Of a stretch of 64,000 nt of DNA, positions 26,283-34,447 are shown one piece after another. The stretch is from positions 248,001 through 312,000 of the forward strand of contig CAVVPY010000005.1 in assembly GCA_963750295.1 (NCBI GenBank), read 5' to 3'. How positions within the stretch are numbered: the first letter of the stretch is position 1; every line of letters starts with the position of its first letter. A program made the translations under genes and the position numbers. Origin of the DNA: CAVVPY01 sp963750295. GTDB lineage: Bacteria; Actinomycetota; Actinomycetes; Mycobacteriales; Jatrophihabitantaceae. The notes beneath the pieces were generated by a model. That model searched no databases. It was given only the letters and a program-made list of their open reading frames with translations, and had not been told where the DNA came from.

Positions 26283-27956
26283 TCAGACGAAGATCACGGA
26301 CAGGACGGCGGTGATGCCGAGCGAGATGGCGCCGAGGATCTTCGGCGAGGCCCACCACTTCGGCTTCGGGACGCTGCTCGGATCGGGCGCGTTCGGATCG
26401 GGGATGCCCCACACCAGACCACCGAGTTCCTCGACGGGCTTGCGCGCCGTCACCAGGCTGACGATCACGGTGACGACGGCGTCGGCCACGAACGCGACGA
26501 TCGCGCCGTAGAAGTTCGCCATCTGCGCATTGATCTTGTCGTGCGCCAGCACCTCGCCGCCAGGGTAGAAGTACCCGATGTGGTAGCCCGCGAAATGCAT
26601 GACGGCGGCTCCGAGCGTGCCTGCCGCCAGGCCGCTGATACCTGCCCACGGTGTCGCCCGCTTCCAGAACATCGCGATGATGAACGTCGCGAACAGCGGC
26701 GCGTTGAAGTAGCTGAACAGCAGCTGGATGTAGTTCATGATGTTCGCGTAGCCGGACGCGATGAACGCGGTGAGGATGCCGACGAGGATGCCGGCCAGCG
26801 TGACGACGCGACCGACGGTCAGGTAGTAGCGGTCGCGCCGGCCCTTGACGACATAGGTCTGCCAGATGTCATAGGTGAACACGGTGTTGAACGAGCTGAC
26901 GTTCGCGGCCATGCCGGCCATGAACGCGGCCAGCAGGCCGGCCAGCGCGACGCCGAGCGTGCCGTTGGGCAGGAACTTGTTCATCAGTGCCGGGATCGCG
27001 TTGTTGTAGTCGGCTCCCGGCTGGTCGAACCCCTTGACCGTGGCGACCGCGATCAGGCCGGGGATGATCGTCAGCGCAGGGATGAAGATCTTCGGGAACG
27101 AGCCGATCAGCGGAGTGCGCTGAGCGGCCGAGAGATCCTTCGCCGACAGGGCGCGTTGGACCTCGGCGAAGTTCGTCGTCCAGTACCCGAAGGACAGGAC
27201 GAAGCCCAAGCCCATGACGATGCCGATCCAGTCGCCGAGCGGGTTGGTCCAGTGGCCGACGTTGACCCCTGACCAGCTGTTGAAGAAGCTGTCGTCGCCG
27301 ACCTTCGCCGCGACCTTGGTCTTGAGCCCGTTCCAGCCGCCGACGTTGTCGAGGCCGATGATCACCAGCGGCACGAGCCCCGCGACGATCACGAAGAACT
27401 GCAGCACCTCGTTGTAGATCGCCCCGGACAGCCCGCCCAACGTGATGTAGGCGAGGACGAAGGCTGCCGAGACGATGATCGACACCCAGATCGGCCAGCC
27501 GATGAGCGCGTTGACGACGAGGGCGAGCGCGTACAGGTTCACCCCGGCGATGAGCACGGCGGCTGCGGCGAAGGACACGGCGTTGAACAGGTGCGTGGCC
27601 GGGTTGAACCGCCGCAGCAGGAACTCGGGCACGCTGCGCACGCGTGAGCCGTAGTAGAACGGCATCATCACGATGCCGAGGAAGACCATCGCGGGAACCG
27701 CGCCCACCCAGTAGAAGTGCACGGTCGAGATGCCGTACTGCGCGCCGTTCGCGGCCATCCCGAGAATCTCGATGGCACCGAGGTTCGCCGAGATGAACGC
27801 GAGCCCGGTGACCCAGGCCGGCAGCGACCGTCCGGACAGCAGGAAGTCCTCGCTCGTCGCGATCGCCCGGCGGGCCATCACGCCGATCGCAACGACCAGC
27901 CCGAAGTAGATCGCGAGGATCGCGTAGTCGAACGCGTTGACATCGAGCCGGAGCAT
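26283..27956 (-). CDS. Sodium/solute symporter (SSS family)
   Basis: 557 residues with about 13 membrane helices, ATG preceded by AAAGGTGG. Typical SSS blocks are GRSLPAWVTGLAFISANLGA and a central helix NVSSFNTVFTYDIWQTYV. These transporters import sugars, amino acids, organic acids or vitamins with Na+. The substrate is not assignable from sequence alone. It heads an operon with the small membrane protein and the USP gene, and lies 135 bp downstream of selB. Confidence 0.85.
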   Translation of the reverse strand: MLRLDVNAFDYAILAIYFGLVVAIGVMARRAIATSEDFLLSGRSLPAWVTGLAFISANLGAIEILGMAANGAQYGISTVHFYWVGAVPAMVFLGIVMMPFYYGSRVRSVPEFLLRRFNPATHLFNAVSFAAAAVLIAGVNLYALALVVNALIGWPIWVSIIVSAAFVLAYITLGGLSGAIYNEVLQFFVIVAGLVPLVIIGLDNVGGWNGLKTKVAAKVGDDSFFNSWSGVNVGHWTNPLGDWIGIVMGLGFVLSFGYWTTNFAEVQRALSAKDLSAAQRTPLIGSFPKIFIPALTIIPGLIAVATVKGFDQPGADYNNAIPALMNKFLPNGTLGVALAGLLAAFMAGMAANVSSFNTVFTYDIWQTYVVKGRRDRYYLTVGRVVTLAGILVGILTAFIASGYANIMNYIQLLFSYFNAPLFATFIIAMFWKRATPWAGISGLAAGTLGAAVMHFAGYHIGYFYPGGEVLAHDKINAQMANFYGAIVAFVADAVVTVIVSLVTARKPVEELGGLVWGIPDPNAPDPSSVPKPKWWASPKILGAISLGITAVLSVIFV

Positions 27957-28091
27957 CGTGCCACCTTTCGGGGCACGGCCGACGGCGCAGTCCGGACGGT
28001 CCCAGTGCGGGGGGTCAGAAACGCTTCAGCGAGCGTCGTACCCCGGGCCGGGTCGGGTAAAACGTCGCGCGGCCGAGTGGGTGCCGTCCGG

Positions 28092-29867
28092 TCAGCGCAC
28101 CCGTCGGGTCGTCTGGTCGACGCGCACGGTGACCCCGAGGCCGTCGAGGTGTTCCAGCAGCGGAACCGCCACCCGGCGGGTGGTGTCGAGCACGACGCGC
28201 GCCTGGCTGGTGGTGAACGGCTGCTCGAGCGTCCGCAGCCGCTCGAGCGCCGCTGTCGCAGCGGTCGGCAGCAGCACCACGTCCGGGCCGACGCGCACCA
28301 GCCGACCGGCCTGCTCGGCCGCTGCCAATTCGCGGCGGCCGAGGCCGAGCGCGGCGAGTTCGCCGCTGTCCGGGGGCCGGAACGGGTGCTCGCGCAGGCG
28401 CGCCTCGACCTGCTGGACCGACCGCTCGGCCGGACCCAGGTCGGCGCGCGCGCGCGTCCCGACCCGGCCGTCGATGCTCGGCAGCCCGGTGGCCGCCACG
28501 AGGGCGTCGAACAGGTCGTCGGTAGCGTGGTGGTCCGGGTCGCCGGGCAGGTCGAGCGCGTGCCGCAACGCTGCTCGCGGCATGGCGGGGTCGAGCGGGT
28601 CGCGCCCGGCCCAGTCGGCGACCGCGGCGCGAGCCGCACGCACCCAGCCGTCCCACGCCTGCTCGTCGACCAGCCAGTCCCCGACGGCACGCAACGTCGC
28701 CAGCTCGCCGCCCCGCCAACCGAGCAGCTGCAACCGCTCGCGCCGCATCGCCCCGCGCCGGGCGACTTCGGCGGTGGGGTCGAGCACCCCGGTGGCGGCG
28801 GACAGCACGGCCCCGCGTGCCCGGGCCGCCCCGCGCCGGGCGAGCGCCGGCGGGTCGGCGTCGAGCACGAGCGCACCGGCCGCCACCGCCTGCCGTCCCG
28901 GATCGCGCAGCACCGCCCGGTCGCCGGCTTGCAGCGGCAGCGCCCGCGGCAGGCTCAACCGCGCGGTGCCGGCGCCGAGCGGGCGCAGTCGCACCGGCAC
29001 CGCCGCCGAACCGACGTGCAGCACCAGTTCGGCCGGGACGTCGCCGGGGTGGTCGAGCCGGACGTCGACCTGGCGGGTCCAGTGCCAGGACCGCGGGGTC
29101 ACCAGGACGTCCCCGCGCCGGACGTCGGCAGCTGCGACGCCGCGCAGGTTCAGCGCGACCCGGGCCGGTGCGACGATGCGGTCGACGGGTGCGTCCATGC
29201 TCTGCACGGCGCGCACACCCACCGTCCGTCCGTGCAGGTCGAGCTCGTCGCCGACCGCGACCGTCCCGGCCGAGAGCGTGCCGGTCACGACGGTGCCGCT
29301 GCCGCGGATGGTGAAGGACCGGTCGACCCAGAGCCGGACGCGCGCAGCCGGGTCCGGCGCGGGGATCGCGGCGACCAGCCGGTCCAGCGCGGCCACCAGT
29401 TCGGGCAGCCCCGCCCCGGTCCGGCCCGACACGGCGACCGCCTCGCACGCACCGAGGGTGGTGTCGGCCAGCCGGGCACGAGCCTCGGCCAGCGCGTGCT
29501 CCGGGTCGGCGAGATCGCTGCGGGTGACGGCGATCAGTGCATGCTGCAGGCCCAGCGCGTGCGCGGCGGCGAGGTGTTCGGTCGACTGCGGCGCCCAGCC
29601 CTCGTCCGCCGCGACCACGAACAGCACGCCCGGCGCCGGCCCGAGGCCGGCGAGCATGTTGGCGATGAAGCGCTGATGGCCCGGGACGTCGACGAAGGCG
29701 AGGTCAGCGCCCGACGGCAGGGTCGTCCAGGCGTAGCCGAGGTCGATGGTGAGGCCGCGGCGCTTCTCCTCGGCCCAGCGGTCCGGTTCCTGCCCGGTCA
29801 GCGCCCGGACGAGCGTCGACTTGCCGTGGTCGACGTGCCCGGCCGTCGCGACGACGTGCGTACTCAC
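28092..29867 (-). CDS. selB: SelB, selenocysteine-specific elongation factor
   Basis: 591 residues from GTG 29867 (E. coli SelB: 614). GTPase motifs: G1 GHVDHGKS near the N-terminus, G2 region RRGLTIDLGYAW, G3 DVPGH, G4 TRSD in place of NKxD. Domains II and III follow (WVDRSFTIRGSGTVVTGTL), and the C-terminal third has the winged-helix repeats that bind the SECIS RNA (LDTTRRVAVPLLEHLDGLGV). SelB carries Sec-tRNA to the ribosome at UGA codons marked by a SECIS. It follows selA by 74 bp in the same direction. Confidence 0.96.
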   Translation of the reverse strand: MSTHVVATAGHVDHGKSTLVRALTGQEPDRWAEEKRRGLTIDLGYAWTTLPSGADLAFVDVPGHQRFIANMLAGLGPAPGVLFVVAADEGWAPQSTEHLAAAHALGLQHALIAVTRSDLADPEHALAEARARLADTTLGACEAVAVSGRTGAGLPELVAALDRLVAAIPAPDPAARVRLWVDRSFTIRGSGTVVTGTLSAGTVAVGDELDLHGRTVGVRAVQSMDAPVDRIVAPARVALNLRGVAAADVRRGDVLVTPRSWHWTRQVDVRLDHPGDVPAELVLHVGSAAVPVRLRPLGAGTARLSLPRALPLQAGDRAVLRDPGRQAVAAGALVLDADPPALARRGAARARGAVLSAATGVLDPTAEVARRGAMRRERLQLLGWRGGELATLRAVGDWLVDEQAWDGWVRAARAAVADWAGRDPLDPAMPRAALRHALDLPGDPDHHATDDLFDALVAATGLPSIDGRVGTRARADLGPAERSVQQVEARLREHPFRPPDSGELAALGLGRRELAAAEQAGRLVRVGPDVVLLPTAATAALERLRTLEQPFTTSQARVVLDTTRRVAVPLLEHLDGLGVTVRVDQTTRRVR

Positions 29868-29892
29868 CGGCCCGCGAGCATTGTCGGCTGGG

Positions 29893-29958
29893 CGGTCACG
29901 GCGCGCTCGGCAGTCACGGCGCGTCACGGCAGTCACGGCAGTCACGGCGCGCTCGGCA
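29893..29958. repeat. Short direct repeats between selA and selB
   Basis: Five copies of GTCACGGC are spaced at 8-18 bases, two of them within larger repeats of CACGGCGCGCTCGGCAG. They run from within the selA stop region into the spacer before selB. The repeat could affect coupling between the two genes or be neutral slippage product; the sequence alone cannot say. Confidence 0.6.
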
Positions 29959-31246
29959 GGCTGGCGCGGACGGCCGCGAGCAGCGCCGCGTCCTCGTCCG
30001 GGTCGACGCAGCGCAGGTCCAGCAGGCAGCGGCCGTTCTCGAGGCGACCGACGACGGCGGGCGTGCCGCCGCGCAGGGGCCCGGCCAGCGCGGCCGGCAG
30101 CGCCAGGGCCCAGCCGGGCAGGGCGACACCCGGCGCGCCACCACCACCGACCGCGCCGTCGCACGCGACGACCTCGCTCGGCACCGCACCGGCCAGCGCC
30201 GCGGCGAGCGCGGTGCACCGGGCGTGCACGTCGTCCGGGTCGGCCGCGAGGGCGCGCGCCGTCGGTGTGGGCGGGCCGTCCAGCGTCGCTTCGAGCGCGG
30301 CCAGGGTGAGCTTGTCGACCCGCAGGGCGCGAGCCAGCGGGTGGCGGCGCAGGCGCGCGATGACGTCGGCGGCGCCGAGCACGAGACCGGCCTGCGGACC
30401 GCCGAGCAGCTTGTCGCCGCTGCAGGTGACCAGGGTCGCGCCCGCGCGCAGGGCCGAGGTGGCGTCGGGCTCCTGCGGCAGCGCGGTGCTCGGGGCGAGC
30501 AGCCCGCTGCCGATGTCCGCGACGACTGGCACGCCGAGCGCGGCCAACTCGTGCACCGAGGCGGCGCGGGTGAAGCCCTCGATGGTGAAGTTGCTCGGGT
30601 GCACCTTGAGGATTGCGCCGGTGTCGGGGCCGAGCGCCCCGGCGTAGTCGGCGGGCGTCACCCGGTTGGTGGTGCCCACCTCGCGCAGCCGGGCACCGGT
30701 CGAGACGAGCAGGTCGGGCAGCCGGAAGCCGTCCCCGATCTCGACCATCTCGCCGCGGCTGATCACCACCTCGCGGCCGGCGGCGAGCACCGTCACCGCG
30801 AGCAGGACCGCGGCTGCGCCGTTGTTGACGACCATCGCGTCGCCGGCATCCGGGACGGCCCGGCGCAGGGCGGCCAGGGTCGTCGCGCCACGGGGCGCGC
30901 GGTGTCCGGTGGCGAGGTCGAACTCGACGTCCACGTACCCGGCCGCGGCGGCGACGGCGTCGCGAGCGGCCGGTGAGAGCGACGCGCGACCGAGGTTGGT
31001 GTGCAGCACGACCCCGGTCGCGTTGAGCACCGGGCGCACGCCCGCGGCAACGGCCGGGAGCCGGTCGAGGACGGCCGGGACCGCGTCCGCAGCCGCCAGG
31101 TCACCGGCCCGCACCTCGTCGAGGACGTCGGCCACGGCGCGTTTCACCCGGCCGCGGCCGAGACGCTGCTCGGCTGCGGCGACCTGAGCGTCGGCGAGGA
31201 TGGCGTCGGTGCGCGGGACCTTTCGGCGCGGGTCGCTGTCGGTCAT
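29942..31246 (-). CDS. selA: SelA, L-seryl-tRNA(Sec) selenium transferase
   Basis: 434 residues; ATG 31246 has a strong GAGGAGG ribosome site between it and the tRNA gene. PLP-dependent fold-type I features: the Lys in TCSGDKLLGGPQAGLVLG that carries the cofactor, and VLNATGVVLHTNLGRASLS near the start. SelA converts Ser-tRNA(Sec) to Sec-tRNA(Sec) with selenophosphate from SelD. The gene begins 17 bp after the mature 3' end of tRNA-Sec, so tRNA and mRNA are likely on one transcript. Confidence 0.96.
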   Translation of the reverse strand: MTDSDPRRKVPRTDAILADAQVAAAEQRLGRGRVKRAVADVLDEVRAGDLAAADAVPAVLDRLPAVAAGVRPVLNATGVVLHTNLGRASLSPAARDAVAAAAGYVDVEFDLATGHRAPRGATTLAALRRAVPDAGDAMVVNNGAAAVLLAVTVLAAGREVVISRGEMVEIGDGFRLPDLLVSTGARLREVGTTNRVTPADYAGALGPDTGAILKVHPSNFTIEGFTRAASVHELAALGVPVVADIGSGLLAPSTALPQEPDATSALRAGATLVTCSGDKLLGGPQAGLVLGAADVIARLRRHPLARALRVDKLTLAALEATLDGPPTPTARALAADPDDVHARCTALAAALAGAVPSEVVACDGAVGGGGAPGVALPGWALALPAALAGPLRGGTPAVVGRLENGRCLLDLRCVDPDEDAALLAAVRASLPSAP

Positions 31247-31263
31247 GCGCCTCCTCGCGGTCG

Positions 31264-31359
31264 TGGCGGAGACGGACGGGAATCGAACCCGCCAAGCCGA
31301 GATCCTCGGCTTCACCGGTTTTGAAGACCGGGAGGGCCACCAGGCACCTGTACGTCTCC
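31264..31359 (-). tRNA. selC: tRNA-Sec (anticodon UCA)
   Basis: A 96-base tRNA with encoded CCA. The anticodon stem-loop CCGGTCTTCAAAACCGG carries UCA at 31322-31324 (minus strand). The acceptor stem begins GGAGACG and pairs with CGTCTCC, with the eighth position U-C unpaired in my folding. A long variable arm (GAAGCCGAGGATCTCGGCTT) and the T arm GCGGGTTCGATTCCCGT are clear. The length, long extra arm and UCA anticodon are diagnostic of selenocysteine tRNA. It lies between selA and the divergent selD. Confidence 0.97.
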
Positions 31360-31391
31360 AGAACGCCTCCGCCGATCACGCTACTGGTCGG

Positions 31392-31416
31392 CCACGACCC
31401 GGCGTTACGGTCGTGG
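31392..31416. promoter_or_regulatory. Inverted repeat abutting selD start in the selD/selC divergent region
   Basis: CCACGACC (31392-31399) and GGTCGTGG (31409-31416) are exact inverted repeats separated by nine bases, ending one base before the selD ATG. It lies in a 58-bp gap that must carry the promoters for selD and for tRNA-Sec/selAB. It could be a DNA operator or an RNA hairpin covering the selD start. No regulator is identified. Confidence 0.55.
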
Positions 31417-31417
31417 G

Positions 31418-32407
31418 ATGACTGCACTCGACAGCTACCGGCTGACCCAGTACGCCCACGGCGGTGGGTGCGCCTGCAAGATCCCGCCCGGTGAGCTCGA
31501 GGACATCGTCAAAGGCCTGCACGGCGGGACCGCCGCCGACCTGGTGGTCGGGCTCGAGGACGGCGACGACGCGGCCGTGGTGCGCATCGACGGCGACCTC
31601 GCCGTGGTGGCCACGGCGGACTTCTTCACCCCGGTGGTCGACGACGCCTACGACTGGGGAAGGATCGCCGCCGCCAACGCGCTCTCGGACGTGTACGCGA
31701 TGGGCGGGCGTCCCGTCGTCGCGGTGAACCTCGTCGGCTGGCCACGCGACCTGCTGCCCGTCGAGTTGCTGCGCGAGGTGCTGCGCGGGGGGCTGGACGT
31801 CGCCCGCTCGGCCGGCTGCCATGTGGGCGGCGGGCACAGCATCGACGACCCGGAACCGAAGTACGGCATGGCGGTCACCGGGGTCGCCGACGCGCGCCGG
31901 CTGATGCGCAACGACGCTGCCCGACCCGGTCTGCCGATCAGCCTGACCAAGCCGCTCGGCGTCGGCGTCCTGAACAACCGGCACAAGAGCACCGGCGAGG
32001 TGTTCACGCACGCGGTCGAGACGATGGTGCTGCTCAACCGCGACGCGGCCTCGGCGGCGCTGGCGGCCGGGGTCGAGGCGGCGACCGACGTGACCGGCTT
32101 CGGCCTGCTCGGGCACCTGTACAAGATGGCGCGTGCGTCCGGGGTATCCGCGGTGATCGACGCGGCGGCCGTCCCGTACCTGGACGGGGCGCGGGCGGCC
32201 CTGCGCGACGGGTACGTCAGCGGCGGCACGAGGCGCAACCTCGACTGGGTGCGCCCGCAGCTGTCCGCCGGGGTGGACGAGGACGAACTGTTGCTGCTGG
32301 CCGACGCGCAGACCAGCGGTGGCCTGCTCGTGGTCGGCGAGATTCCGGGCGCACCGGTGATCGGCGAGACCGTCGCGCGCGGCGAGTACGTGCTCTCGGT
32401 GCGATAG
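31418..32407 (+). CDS. selD: SelD, selenophosphate synthetase
   Basis: 329 residues. The N-terminal active-site stretch RLTQYAHGGGCACKIPPGEL has Cys18, Cys20 and Lys21, equivalent to the catalytic Cys17/Lys20 of E. coli, so this SelD is the Cys form rather than a selenoprotein. AIR-synthase-like ATP-binding blocks (ATADFFTPVVDDAYDWGRIAAANALSD split over two) are present. It makes selenophosphate from selenide and ATP for SelA. The gene is divergent from tRNA-Sec/selAB and convergent with the FDH membrane-subunit gene, with 27 bp between them. Confidence 0.96.
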   Translation: MTALDSYRLTQYAHGGGCACKIPPGELEDIVKGLHGGTAADLVVGLEDGDDAAVVRIDGDLAVVATADFFTPVVDDAYDWGRIAAANALSDVYAMGGRPVVAVNLVGWPRDLLPVELLREVLRGGLDVARSAGCHVGGGHSIDDPEPKYGMAVTGVADARRLMRNDAARPGLPISLTKPLGVGVLNNRHKSTGEVFTHAVETMVLLNRDAASAALAAGVEAATDVTGFGLLGHLYKMARASGVSAVIDAAAVPYLDGARAALRDGYVSGGTRRNLDWVRPQLSAGVDEDELLLLADAQTSGGLLVVGEIPGAPVIGETVARGEYVLSVR

Positions 32408-32434
32408 CGCCCGCCGACCCAGCCTGCGGACCGC

Positions 32435-33394
32435 TCAGCCGAGCCGTTCGCGCTGCGGCACGACGGTGTACTTCGGGTCTCGGGCGGATGCCTGACCGGC
32501 CTCGAAGACCGCGAAGCGAGTGCACGCCGACCCGGCGAGCAGCGCCGCCCCCGACACCGCCGAGGCGAGCCGGCTGCGCCGCCCGAGCAGCCCGGCCAGC
32601 GCGGCCCCGCCGGCGGTCAGGACGTGGCTGGCGTCGGTCAACCGGCCGGCGCGGCCCTGGTGCAGGGTCTCGGCGGCCAGCCCCATCGAGGCCTCCATCC
32701 GGTGCGCGGCCCCGAGTTCGGTGACCGCGCCCAGCACCGCCAGCCGCCGCGCCGGACCCGCCTGCGCGACGGGCGCGCCGAGCATCCCGAGCCCACCGGC
32801 GGCCGCCGCCGCGGAAGCGACGAAGACGAACGGAAGCTCACGGTGCGCCTCGTGCCAGGCCGGGGTCGCGGTGTCGGAGAGCAACACCGCGGTGTACGCC
32901 GCGACGGTCGGTGCGACGAGCGCGGCGCCGACTCCCGCCGGCCGGCCGAGTGCGCGGGCCAGGCGTCCGAGCGGCCGGGGGAGCAGGCCGCTCAGCTCGG
33001 CAGCGCCGGCCAGGCCCGCCGCCGGCCCGTACGCCGTGAGTAGCCAGGTGCCGACCGACATCGGTGAGGTCGGCTTGGCGACCCGCAGCATGTTGACGAA
33101 GCGGGACGGCCGGCCGAGGTCGTGCACGAGCGCACCGAAGCTGAGCGTGATCGCGGCCAGCGCGCCGAGGCGGCCGGTGCGCCGCAGCGCCGGCCGGTCC
33201 GACACGTCGGCTCCGGCCGCGAGCAGGGAGGACCCGGCGGCCAGCCCGCCGAGGAACAGGTAGGCGGGAATGTCGTTCTGCCACGGCGATTGCTTGACCA
33301 CCGGCCGCCCGTAGTAGGACGTGAACGTTGCGTCCGGGACGACCGGGTCACCGTCGCGCCCGGCCCGCCGGCGGCGCGTCCGCGGGGCGGTCAT
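32435..33394 (-). CDS. NrfD/PsrC-type membrane subunit of formate dehydrogenase
   Basis: ATG 33394 overlaps the stop of the Fe-S subunit gene. 319 residues with about eight hydrophobic helices. Blocks such as PWQNDIPAYLFLGGLAAGSS and LVHDLGRPSRFVNMLRV are typical of the NrfD/PsrC family, which bind quinone and take electrons from an Fe-S subunit without haem. This differs from the cytochrome b subunit (FdnI) of E. coli FDH-N. It would connect formate oxidation to the menaquinone pool. Confidence 0.88.
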   Translation of the reverse strand: MTAPRTRRRRAGRDGDPVVPDATFTSYYGRPVVKQSPWQNDIPAYLFLGGLAAGSSLLAAGADVSDRPALRRTGRLGALAAITLSFGALVHDLGRPSRFVNMLRVAKPTSPMSVGTWLLTAYGPAAGLAGAAELSGLLPRPLGRLARALGRPAGVGAALVAPTVAAYTAVLLSDTATPAWHEAHRELPFVFVASAAAAAGGLGMLGAPVAQAGPARRLAVLGAVTELGAAHRMEASMGLAAETLHQGRAGRLTDASHVLTAGGAALAGLLGRRSRLASAVSGAALLAGSACTRFAVFEAGQASARDPKYTVVPQRERLG

Positions 33395-34275
33395 CGCCGG
33401 CGTCCCAGGAACGAGGCCAGCGCACCGGCGAGCAGCCCGGCGGCGGCCAGCCCGGCCTGGCGCCACATCGCGGGCAGGTCGCGTGTCGTGGTGACCGGGT
33501 CGGGCGGCAGCCCGTACACCTCGGGTTCGTCGAGCAGCAGGAACATCGCGCCGGCACCGCCGATCCCGTCGTCCGGGTCGGCGCCGTAGAGCCGCGCGTC
33601 GGTGACGCCCTGCTCGTGCAGCGCCGCGACCCGCGCCGCGGCGCGCTCGCGCAGCTCGTCCACGTCGCCGAACTGGATCGACTCGGTCGGGCACGCCTGC
33701 GCGCATGCGGGCGTTTGGCCGGCACCGAGCCGGTCGTAGCACAGCGTGCACTTCTGGGCGATGCCGACGTTCTTCGTCCCCGCCTCGCCGATGCGGCGGT
33801 CGATCACGCCGAACGGGCAGGCCGGGACGCAGTACCCGCACCCGTTGCAGATGTCCTCCTGCACCACGACCGTCCCGAACTCGGTGCGGAACAGCGAACC
33901 GGTCGGGCACACGTCCAGGCAGGCGGCCTCGGTGCAGTGCTTGCAGACGTCCGAGGACATCAACCAGCGGAACTCGGTGCGTCCCTCCGCGCCGGTGGCC
34001 GCGCCCGGCAACTGCATCGACGGCATGCCGAGTTCGACCGGCGTGCTGCGCGGTTGCTCGATGAACGCGACGTGGCGCCAGGTCGAGGCGCCGAGCGCGC
34101 CGGTGTTGTCGTAGGACGAGCCGAGCAGGTTGAAGCCGTCGTCGGGGACTGCGTTCCACTCCTTGCACGCGACCTCGCACGCCTTGCACCCGATGCAGAT
34201 CGAGGTGTCGGTGAAGAATCCCTTGCGTGGCGGGGGATCGGTCCAGCCGGACTCGGTCGCGACGTTCTCGGTCAT
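33391..34275 (-). CDS. Four-cluster ferredoxin-like subunit of formate dehydrogenase
   Basis: 294 residues, ATG 34275. Four Cys groups for [4Fe-4S] clusters: CIGCKACEVACKEW, CKHCTEAACLDVCP, CNGCGYCVPACPFG and CTLCYDRLGAGQTPACAQAC. A hydrophobic C-terminal segment (AAAGLLAGALASFLG) may anchor it. This is the electron-transfer subunit between FdhA and the NrfD-type subunit, like FdnH/FdoH. It follows fdhA after a 172-bp spacer with two large hairpin repeats and overlaps the membrane-subunit gene. Confidence 0.9.
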   Translation of the reverse strand: MTENVATESGWTDPPPRKGFFTDTSICIGCKACEVACKEWNAVPDDGFNLLGSSYDNTGALGASTWRHVAFIEQPRSTPVELGMPSMQLPGAATGAEGRTEFRWLMSSDVCKHCTEAACLDVCPTGSLFRTEFGTVVVQEDICNGCGYCVPACPFGVIDRRIGEAGTKNVGIAQKCTLCYDRLGAGQTPACAQACPTESIQFGDVDELRERAAARVAALHEQGVTDARLYGADPDDGIGGAGAMFLLLDEPEVYGLPPDPVTTTRDLPAMWRQAGLAAAGLLAGALASFLGRRR

Positions 34276-34302
34276 CGGGGTTCCTCCCGCTGGCTGCGCC
34301 GG

Positions 34303-34433
34303 CCTTTCCCCGCTATCGGTCGGTTGCGGCGGCCGAAACCGGTCACAGGCGGGGAAAGGGCTGCCGGCGCCGTCCAGCTTTCCCCGCTACCGGTCGGTTG
34401 CGGCGGCCGAAACCGGTCACAGGCGGGGAAAGG
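34303..34433. repeat. Two tandem hairpin repeats (74-bp period) between fdhA and the Fe-S gene
   Basis: Each unit has arms CCTTTCCCCGC and GCGGGGAAAGG (copy 1: 34303-34313 and 34349-34359; copy 2 arms at 34378-34387 and 34423-34433) around a nearly identical core CGGTCGGTTGCGGCGGCCGA. The core can fold further (CGGTT with AAACCG). The repeats lie in the mRNA leader of the Fe-S subunit gene and downstream of fdhA. They may be a transcript-stability or attenuation element, or a mobile REP-type palindrome. Confidence 0.8.
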
Positions 34434-34447
34434 GCGGCCGGGGACGG

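Noticed and set aside
27717..30647. A 976-codon plus-strand open frame across the symporter start, selB and selA
   Set aside because: It is antisense to three firmly identified genes and its translation is Arg/Pro/Ala-rich without motifs, as expected from GC-rich codon bias.
31381..31420. Riboswitch or leader peptide ahead of selD
   Set aside because: Only about 25 bases could precede the start, too short for a known riboswitch class; I describe it as an inverted repeat only.
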